Assembly: GCF_021365465.1 (NCBI RefSeq)
Contig: NZ_CP089932.1
Location: forward strand, 4,092,001-4,156,000
Reading direction: 5' to 3'
Origin: Erwinia tracheiphila
Lineage (GTDB): Bacteria; Pseudomonadota; Gammaproteobacteria; Enterobacterales; Enterobacteriaceae
Length of the DNA: 64,000 nucleotides
Shown piece after piece: positions 58,315-64,000 of the stretch. Position 1 is the first letter of the stretch; the number at the start of each line of letters is the position of its first letter. The notes beneath the pieces were generated by a model. That model was not told the DNA's origin, did not search any database, and saw nothing but the letters and a program-made list of their open reading frames with translations. A program made the position numbers and the translations under genes.

Positions 58315-59222
58315 TATCGTGCTCCCGCCTGTGTGCCGGAATAACGGAGCAGTTCACGTTCGGTAAGCTCACGCGTTTCCACTGCCTGATCTTTCATCTT
58401 CTCTGGATAGTCAAATAAAGAGGCCGCCACAATAGGCTCGCCCCCCACCTTGAAATGCTTTTCAGCAAACCTCGTGTCGCGGAGCGTGTGAAACAGCACA
58501 TCGAAATCAACCTCGCCCTCGCCGGGAGCAACATATTGTTGGATAGTGGCATCAACGCCGGGCGGATTGACGATATAGCGACAGTGTTTGGTGTGATTCA
58601 TTGTGTCCGCAATCAGCACGTGTGACAGATCGTCGCTGGCATAACGCAACATCCTTTCTACATCACCTACGCCTTTGTCATAAAAAAACGTATGGGGAAC
58701 GCTATAGATATACTTGACGTTATCGCTGCGAAAAGGTTTAACCACATCCACGGTTGCATCATTTTCTTCACAGAAGTCCCAAGGATGAGCCGGTATTTCA
58801 ACGGGAATCCCCTCTCGCTCGAATATTGGCAACAGCTCTTCCATAGAGTGACAGAACATCTCATCACAGATTTCCGGCTGGTTCAGGTCACCTGAAATCT
58901 CAGTATTGATAACCTGCACCTCCATTTCAACAGCGATCTCAACCAAACGTTTCCAGTTTTTGACTGCCGCCTGACGGCGTAACTCATCCGGGCCAGAACA
59001 GCGGTAAACGCATATGAACGAGGAGATCTCCAGGCCCATATCCCGTAAAGCCTGTTCGTACTCTTTCATCATTTCCCGGCTGGCACGAGGATGCTTATAA
59101 AAGAGGTTGATCTGCGGATGCGGCGATTGCTCAATATATTGATATCCCCACTCCGCAACCTGGTAGACCATGCGCGTGGCACCCATGTTTTTAACCACAT
59201 CAACATCGAATGCAATTTTCAT
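58314..59222 (-). CDS. Sugar-phosphate isomerase/epimerase-like TIM barrel (IolI/IolH-like)
   Basis: 302 residues from [19 protein letters not shown] (an ATG two codons earlier is possible). AP-endonuclase-2-type TIM barrel: metal-binding residues in [38 protein letters not shown] and [13 protein letters not shown] (the glutamate/aspartate end of the family). Members in inositol clusters isomerise inosose or D-chiro-inositol intermediates (IolI) or have unknown role (IolH). Overlaps iolE by one base and is 37 bases behind iolG. I cannot say which of the two activities it has. Confidence 0.85.
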   Translation of the reverse strand: MKIAFDVDVVKNMGATRMVYQVAEWGYQYIEQSPHPQINLFYKHPRASREMMKEYEQALRDMGLEISSFICVYRCSGPDELRRQAAVKNWKRLVEIAVEMEVQVINTEISGDLNQPEICDEMFCHSMEELLPIFEREGIPVEIPAHPWDFCEENDATVDVVKPFRSDNVKYIYSVPHTFFYDKGVGDVERMLRYASDDLSHVLIADTMNHTKHCRYIVNPPGVDATIQQYVAPGEGEVDFDVLFHTLRDTRFAEKHFKVGGEPIVAASLFDYPEKMKDQAVETRELTERELLRYSGTQAGAR

Positions 59223-59259
59223 CGTCATTACCTGTCTGTAAATATCCCTGGGAAAAGCT

Positions 59260-60273
59260 TTAGCGCGGGTAAAATGCCGGACGTTGTGGCAGCGTGATCT
59301 GTATCGTTTCGCCCGTTTCCTGCGCTTTCAGGCAGGCATCCGCAGCAACGGAAGCGGCATAGCCATCCCATGCGGAAGGACCCTGTAGCTGGCCGGTTTT
59401 TACATCATTAATAAAGTTTTGTAGCTCAGTGTCGTAGGCTTTAATAAAGCGATCTTTCCAGTCCGTTAATATTGAAGTAGACAATCTGGCAGCCGTACGG
59501 AGCTGAACAGAGGCCGGCTCTGGCAGGCGGGCGATGCCATGCTCACCGACAACTTCGCATTGAATATCATAGCCATAGCGACAGTTAACAAAAATCTCCA
59601 CATCAATCAGCGTGCCTGATTGTGTCTCAAGCATCACAATTTGAGGATCTTTCAGTCGGGCATGTGTGGCAGACGTCGAACGAGGAAAGCGTACCTGCAC
59701 AGAGCGATAGTCATCGTTAAGCAGCCAGCGCAATGCGTCTAACTCGTGGATTAAGGTATTAGTAATAGCCATATCCGTGGTGTAATTTTCGCCCACTTCA
59801 GGATTACGATGTGCGCAATGCATCATCAGGGGCATACCAATCTCGCCGCTGTCGATCGTTTTTTTAAGCGCCTGATAACCTTCATCATAAGGGCGCATAA
59901 ATCCAACCTGCACCAGGCGTTTTCCCGCATTCATTTCTGCATCAACAATGCGGCGGCATCCTTCCGCTGTCACTGCCAGCGGCTTTTCGCAAAACACCGG
60001 TTTACCTGCGGCTATCGCCGCCAGAACATACTCTTCGTGCGTAGGGTCCCAGGATGTCACTAATACGGCATCAACATAACTGGCCTTTATCACGTCATGC
60101 GCGTCAGAGCAGGCTTCCGCATTAATGCCTGAGAAGGCAATCGCTGCCCGAACGCTGTCAGCATTGATATCCGATACGGCTACTACGGTTGCGCCCTGCA
60201 ATGTGTGGGTACAACGACGAATGTGTTCCTTGCCGATAGCGCCAGCGCCAATGACACCAAGTTGTAAGGTCAT
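59260..60273 (-). CDS. iolG: myo-Inositol 2-dehydrogenase IolG
   Basis: 337 residues from [20 protein letters not shown]; an ATG 30 codons upstream overlaps the iolD end and is rejected. NAD-dependent oxidation of myo-inositol to 2-keto-myo-inositol, first step of catabolism. Rossmann loop [12 protein letters not shown] (6-17), the [14 protein letters not shown] motif (about 95-108) with the catalytic lysine, and [18 protein letters not shown] with the histidine. It begins 43 bases after the iolD stop. Confidence 0.95.
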   Translation of the reverse strand: MTLQLGVIGAGAIGKEHIRRCTHTLQGATVVAVSDINADSVRAAIAFSGINAEACSDAHDVIKASYVDAVLVTSWDPTHEEYVLAAIAAGKPVFCEKPLAVTAEGCRRIVDAEMNAGKRLVQVGFMRPYDEGYQALKKTIDSGEIGMPLMMHCAHRNPEVGENYTTDMAITNTLIHELDALRWLLNDDYRSVQVRFPRSTSATHARLKDPQIVMLETQSGTLIDVEIFVNCRYGYDIQCEVVGEHGIARLPEPASVQLRTAARLSTSILTDWKDRFIKAYDTELQNFINDVKTGQLQGPSAWDGYAASVAADACLKAQETGETIQITLPQRPAFYPR

Positions 60274-60316
60274 GATTTCACTCCTGAGATTTTGTAGGTA
60301 GAGCGTTATTGTTGGA

Positions 60317-62257
60317 TTAGTAATCTCGCGCCTGTGCGCGTTTTTCATTGGTTTGTTCAGCAACGGCGCGGATCCGTTCCGACAAGGCGGTCTGCGCTAC
60401 GCCAACGTTCCACCAGCTGCCATATTTGTGAACCATCGTTTTAGGCAGCACTTTTATGTCAATCAGGGTGCTTCCCGCCTCATTGCGCGCTGCATCCAAC
60501 GCCCGGAGCAGTTGTTCCAGCGTGGTAACCCGCCAGGTTTTACAACCATAGCCGGCGGCGATGGCCGCGAAATCAACAGGAACGAGGCCGCCCTGTAATT
60601 GGCCATTTTCAGGCGTGCGATAGCGGAACTCAGTGCCGAAGCTGTTCATGCCATGTCCCATTTGCAGGTTGTTGATACATCCATTGGTCATGTTATCGAA
60701 CAGCAGGATATTGATTTTTGCCCCTTCCTGAAGAGAGGTAATCAGTTCCGAGTGCAGCATCATGAATGAACCATCCCCCACCAGTGCATAGACTTCACTT
60801 TGCGGCTGTGCCAGCTTGACGCCTAATGCACCATTGACCTCGTAGCCCATACAGGAATAGCCGTATTCAACGTGATAGGTATTGGAGGCACGATTGCGCC
60901 AGACTCGTTGTAAATCGCCAGGCAGACTCCCGGCCGCAGCGACAATAACCGCATCGGCAGGCAGATTTTCATTCAGCACGCCCAGTACGCTGCTTTGCGT
61001 CAACGTTGAGTCGGTAATCTGACGGAACTCGCGGTAAACAGACTCGCGATCCAGATGATCATCAATTTCAGGCACGAAATTTTTTTCCTGCCAGACAGCC
61101 TGATAAACACGCTGCGTTTCCTTAAACTGGCTGGCTGCCAGGGCGCTAACGCGATCTCCCCAACCCGCACGCCAACTGCCCTCAGCTAAAGCGGAATCAA
61201 GCGCACTCAACGCCTCACGCGCATCGGCCAGCAGCGGAATGCCGTCCAGTTTCCAGGCATCAAAATTGCTGACATTGATATTTAAAAAGCGCACGGCGGG
61301 ATGGTGAAAGATCCATTTTGACGAGGTGGTGAAATCGCTAAAACGCGTACCGATCCCAATAACCAGATCGGCCTCTTTAGCCAGCAGGTTGGCTGCCAGG
61401 CAGCCCGTCTCACCGACGCCGCCCACGTTCATAGGGTGGGATGAAACAACCGTTCCCTTTCCTGCCTGTGTTTCAGCGAAGGGAATGCCGTAACGGCTGG
61501 CAAACTGTGCCAGCGCTTGCCCTGCGCCCGAATACTTCACGCCACCGCCGCACACGATAAGAGGCTTCTGACTCGCTTTTATGGCGGCAAGCGCGTCTGC
61601 CATCTGCACGGCACTGGGCGGGCGGCGGTCGGGCCGATGTACCCGCCGCGCAAAAAAAGACGCCGGATAATCCCATGCTTCCCCCTGCACATCCTGCGGC
61701 AGGCAGAGCGTTACTGCCCCCGTTTCTGCCGGGTCGGTCAGTACGCGCATGGCGTTAAGGCAGGCACTCATCAGCTGTTCCGGGCGGGTAAGGCGATCCC
61801 AGTATTTACTGACCGCACGAAAAGCATCGTTGGTGCTAATGCTCAGATCGTAATGCTGTTCGATTTGTTGCAGCACCGGGTCGGGCTGGCGGGTCGCAAA
61901 CACATCGCCGGGCAGTAGCAGTAAGGGTATGTGATTTGCCGTTGCGGTAGCAGCGGCAGTGATCATATTCGCCGCTCCCGGACCGATTGATGATGTACAG
62001 GCAATAATCTGGCGTCGCAGTGACTGCCTTGCAAACCCTGTTGCTGCGTGAGCCATGCCTTGTTCGTTACGTCCCTGGAATAGTCGGAGTTCGCCACCCT
62101 CCTGATCCAGCGCCTGGCCCAGACCGAGCACATTGCCATGACCGAAAATGGCAAATATACCCTTTACAAATTTAAGCTCTTCACCATCAACATTCAGGTA
62201 CTGATTATCAAGGAACTTAATCAACGCCTGTGCCATCGTCAGTCTTAGTTTGCCCAT
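60317..62257 (-). CDS. iolD: Trihydroxycyclohexane-1,2-dione hydrolase IolD
   Basis: 646 residues from [20 protein letters not shown]; longer in-frame starts are rejected. ThDP-dependent hydrolase that opens the inositol ring. Visible: [16 protein letters not shown] (N-terminal PYR part), the central domain [18 protein letters not shown] and, in the C-terminal PP domain, the ThDP site [18 protein letters not shown] (about 505-522) with NNMTNGC-like continuation. First gene of the minus-strand iol operon; divergent from iolC. Confidence 0.95.
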   Translation of the reverse strand: MGKLRLTMAQALIKFLDNQYLNVDGEELKFVKGIFAIFGHGNVLGLGQALDQEGGELRLFQGRNEQGMAHAATGFARQSLRRQIIACTSSIGPGAANMITAAATATANHIPLLLLPGDVFATRQPDPVLQQIEQHYDLSISTNDAFRAVSKYWDRLTRPEQLMSACLNAMRVLTDPAETGAVTLCLPQDVQGEAWDYPASFFARRVHRPDRRPPSAVQMADALAAIKASQKPLIVCGGGVKYSGAGQALAQFASRYGIPFAETQAGKGTVVSSHPMNVGGVGETGCLAANLLAKEADLVIGIGTRFSDFTTSSKWIFHHPAVRFLNINVSNFDAWKLDGIPLLADAREALSALDSALAEGSWRAGWGDRVSALAASQFKETQRVYQAVWQEKNFVPEIDDHLDRESVYREFRQITDSTLTQSSVLGVLNENLPADAVIVAAAGSLPGDLQRVWRNRASNTYHVEYGYSCMGYEVNGALGVKLAQPQSEVYALVGDGSFMMLHSELITSLQEGAKINILLFDNMTNGCINNLQMGHGMNSFGTEFRYRTPENGQLQGGLVPVDFAAIAAGYGCKTWRVTTLEQLLRALDAARNEAGSTLIDIKVLPKTMVHKYGSWWNVGVAQTALSERIRAVAEQTNEKRAQARDY

Positions 62258-62785
62258 ATCACGTATTCCTTTTAGGGTCGCTTTTCCCATCTGCGATTGG
62301 CTGGCAGAAAGAAGACTGAAGTCAGTCAACACAGAGCAGGGTTAGCGCGTTCTGTAATAACTCTGGATTATAAGAAAACATTTTTTTCATTAAATTAAAA
62401 TACAGAAGAAAAATTTCATTCTGCGAGAAAGATCAAACTCTGAGGTCATTTTGCCAGTTATCACGGGAAGAAAGCAGAAAGTTTGATCGAAAAAAATAAA
62501 GACCATTCAATGATAAATCTTTTAAATTCAGTGAAAAAGAAAATAAATAACTCTCTGTTACTATCGTTGTAAACAGTGAAAGCACTTCGTTGTACAGGAT
62601 TTCAACTTGCATGAAAGAGTGGTATCACCTTCACATTTTTGAATTTTTAATTTCGAGTAAATTTGCAAATGAAATTTTTATTTCTCAAACTAAGTGAGTA
62701 CGTTTACTCTCAGACTGCTGATGAAAGGGATGCACAGGGCCAGCACCCGATCCATTTGGCAGTTATGCAAAAGGAAACTCCAGCG
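62258..62785. promoter_or_regulatory. Divergent iolD/iolC control region
   Basis: 528 bases of AT-rich DNA between divergent operons. Candidate operators: GAAATTTTTATTTC (62671-62684) and GAGTA-CGTT-TACTC (62696-62709), the latter about 76 bases before iolC. iolC is preceded by AAGGAAAC at 62771 as ribosome-binding site. Which regulator binds is not visible; IolR is expected but not encoded in the window. Confidence 0.5.
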
Positions 62786-64000
62786 ATGAATGCAGAAGTA
62801 AAGCGGCTTGATGTCATTTGTATTGGTCGGGTGGCGGTGGATCTCTACGCGCAGCAGATCGGTGCGAAACTGGAAAACGTCACCAGTTTTTCAAAATATT
62901 TAGGTGGATCATCAGGTAATGTCGCCTATGGTACAGCGATTCAGGGCCTGAAATCCGCCATGCTCTCCCGCGTAGGTGATGAACACAATGGCCGTTTTTT
63001 GCGAGAAACCCTGAATAATGCCGGTGTCGATACAACCTGTTTGATCACAGACAAAACACGCCTGACCGCGCTGGTGATGCTGGGTATTAAAGATCAGGAC
63101 ACGTTTCCGCTTATTTTTTATCGCGATAACTGTGCCGATATGGCTCTCACTCCCGACGATATTGATGAAGACTATATTGCCTCTGCGCGCGCCCTGGCCA
63201 TAACCGGCACACATTTGTCCCATCCCAGTACGCGTGCCGCCGTTTTAAAAGCACTTGAGTATGCTAAACGTCATGGTCTGCGCACTGCGCTTGATATCGA
63301 TTATCGCCCCGTGCTGTGGGGCCTGACCACGCTGGGCGATGGCGAAACACGTTTTGTGGAATCCGGCAACGTGACGCGTCAGTTACAGGAAGTGTTACAC
63401 CTGTTCGACCTGGTTGTCGGCACCGAAGAAGAGTTTCATATTGCCGGTGGCAGTACAGATACCCTGACCGCCCTGAAAAATGTGCGCAGCGCCACGAAAG
63501 CAATCCTGGTGTGCAAACGTGGTCCCATCGGCTGCGTGGCGCTGACATCGGCTATTCCTGACAGTTGGAATGACATCCCCCTGCATCAGGGCGTGCGGGT
63601 TGAGGTGTTGAATGTGCTTGGTGCTGGCGATGCCTTTATGTCAGGTCTGCTACGCGGCTGGTTAAACAATGAAAGCTGGGATCAGGCCTGCCGCTATGCG
63701 AACGCCTGTGGCGCACTGGTGGTCTCACGACACGGCTGTGCGCCAGCGATGCCAACACGAAGGGAGCTGGACGATTATCTTTCGCGTGCTGAATCTATCC
63801 CCCGGCCTGACCTGGATCGGCGCCTGAATCATCTCCATCGCGTCACCAGCCGGAGCCAGCAGTGGCCAGAACTGTGCATCTTTGCATTTGACCATCGTAA
63901 GCAACTCAGCGACCTGGCCGGGGAAACGGGGTGTGATGAGGCACGCATTCCCCGGCTCAAAATGCTGCTGCTGGAAGCCGCTAAAACTGCGGCACAACAG
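62786..64000 (+). CDS. iolC: 5-dehydro-2-deoxygluconokinase IolC (fusion with DUF2090), cut by window edge
   Basis: 405 residues visible. pfkB-family kinase domain to about residue 325: start MNAEVKRLDVICIGRVAVD, SKYLGGSSGNVAYGTAIQGL (substrate site) and the ATP/anion-hole signature NVLGAGDAFMSGLLRGW (about 275-290) with the catalytic aspartate. Then a linker and the beginning of the DUF2090 domain (PELCIFAFDHRKQLSDLAGE), which continues past the edge; full proteins have about 635-640 residues. It phosphorylates 2-deoxy-5-keto-gluconate; DUF2090 resembles the aldolase fold. Divergent from iolD. Confidence 0.93.
   Translation, partial: MNAEVKRLDVICIGRVAVDLYAQQIGAKLENVTSFSKYLGGSSGNVAYGTAIQGLKSAMLSRVGDEHNGRFLRETLNNAGVDTTCLITDKTRLTALVMLGIKDQDTFPLIFYRDNCADMALTPDDIDEDYIASARALAITGTHLSHPSTRAAVLKALEYAKRHGLRTALDIDYRPVLWGLTTLGDGETRFVESGNVTRQLQEVLHLFDLVVGTEEEFHIAGGSTDTLTALKNVRSATKAILVCKRGPIGCVALTSAIPDSWNDIPLHQGVRVEVLNVLGAGDAFMSGLLRGWLNNESWDQACRYANACGALVVSRHGCAPAMPTRRELDDYLSRAESIPRPDLDRRLNHLHRVTSRSQQWPELCIFAFDHRKQLSDLAGETGCDEARIPRLKMLLLEAAKTAAQQ

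Noticed and set aside
1..64000. CRISPR array, prophage, secretion or defence island
   Set aside because: No regularly spaced direct repeats, phage structural or integrase genes, or defence-system gene sets were seen; the repeated sequences are IS copies.

Overview
The window looks like chromosome of a gamma-proteobacterium of the order Enterobacterales, probably an Erwinia/Pantoea-like lineage (family Erwiniaceae). The reasons are the protein lengths and motifs, a thrL-type threonine/isoleucine leader, and a gene order from mog to prfC (1.5-37.5 kb) that follows the Escherichia coli region around the thr locus: mog-talB-yaaA-thrCBA-thrL / arcA-creA-rob-gpmB-yjjX-trpR-slt-ettA-nadR-radA-serB-smp-yjjJ-deoDBAC-yjjV-yjjU-ytjA-osmY-prfC. 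The genus is an inference; the order is well supported.

Layout. 0-9 kb: end of an MFS transporter, mog, talB, yaaA and the complete thrLABC operon with promoter and attenuator. 9-25 kb: arcA, rob, gpmB, trpR with its operator, slt, ettA, nadR, radA, serB and smp are intact, but creA and yjjX are frameshifted, and a P-type ATPase, an alcohol dehydrogenase and yjjJ are reduced to fragments. 25-31.7 kb: an IS1 copy, then the deo operon with deoA destroyed and deoC, deoB, deoD intact, then yjjV and yjjU. 31.7-46.8 kb: an insertion-sequence graveyard with IS6, IS256 (three copies, one a chimera), IS200, ISL3, IS481 and IS91-type elements, holding osmY, ytjA, prfC, a broken dinI-like gene and a sulfonate/nitrate-type ABC transporter split by the IS91 element. 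46.8-54.5 kb: mqo, an FAD-dependent oxidoreductase with a Fur-like box, a broken AI-2E-family transporter, and an overlapping SulP transporter/beta-carbonic anhydrase pair. 55.5-64 kb: a myo-inositol catabolic cluster (a frameshifted iolT-like transporter, iolE, an iolI/iolH-like gene, iolG, iolD, and divergent iolC running off the right edge).

How it fits together. Amino-acid and nucleotide housekeeping genes are intact, while catabolic, transport and accessory genes carry 1-bp indels, internal deletions or IS hits. This is what a genome early in reduction (a recent host-associated lifestyle, or passage through a bottleneck) tends to look like, although some single-base frameshifts could be sequencing errors. 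Gene order like that of E. coli stops at the chimeric IS256 copy at 39.4-40.7 kb, whose flanks are not a target-site duplication; that element probably marks a rearrangement joint.

I do not see a clearly new defence, secretion or biosynthetic system. The most interesting items are an ISL3 element sitting inside the LexA box of a dinI-like gene, the chimeric IS256, an IS200 transposase with a mutated HUH motif, and several strong unexplained palindromes. I see no tRNA, rRNA or CRISPR array.
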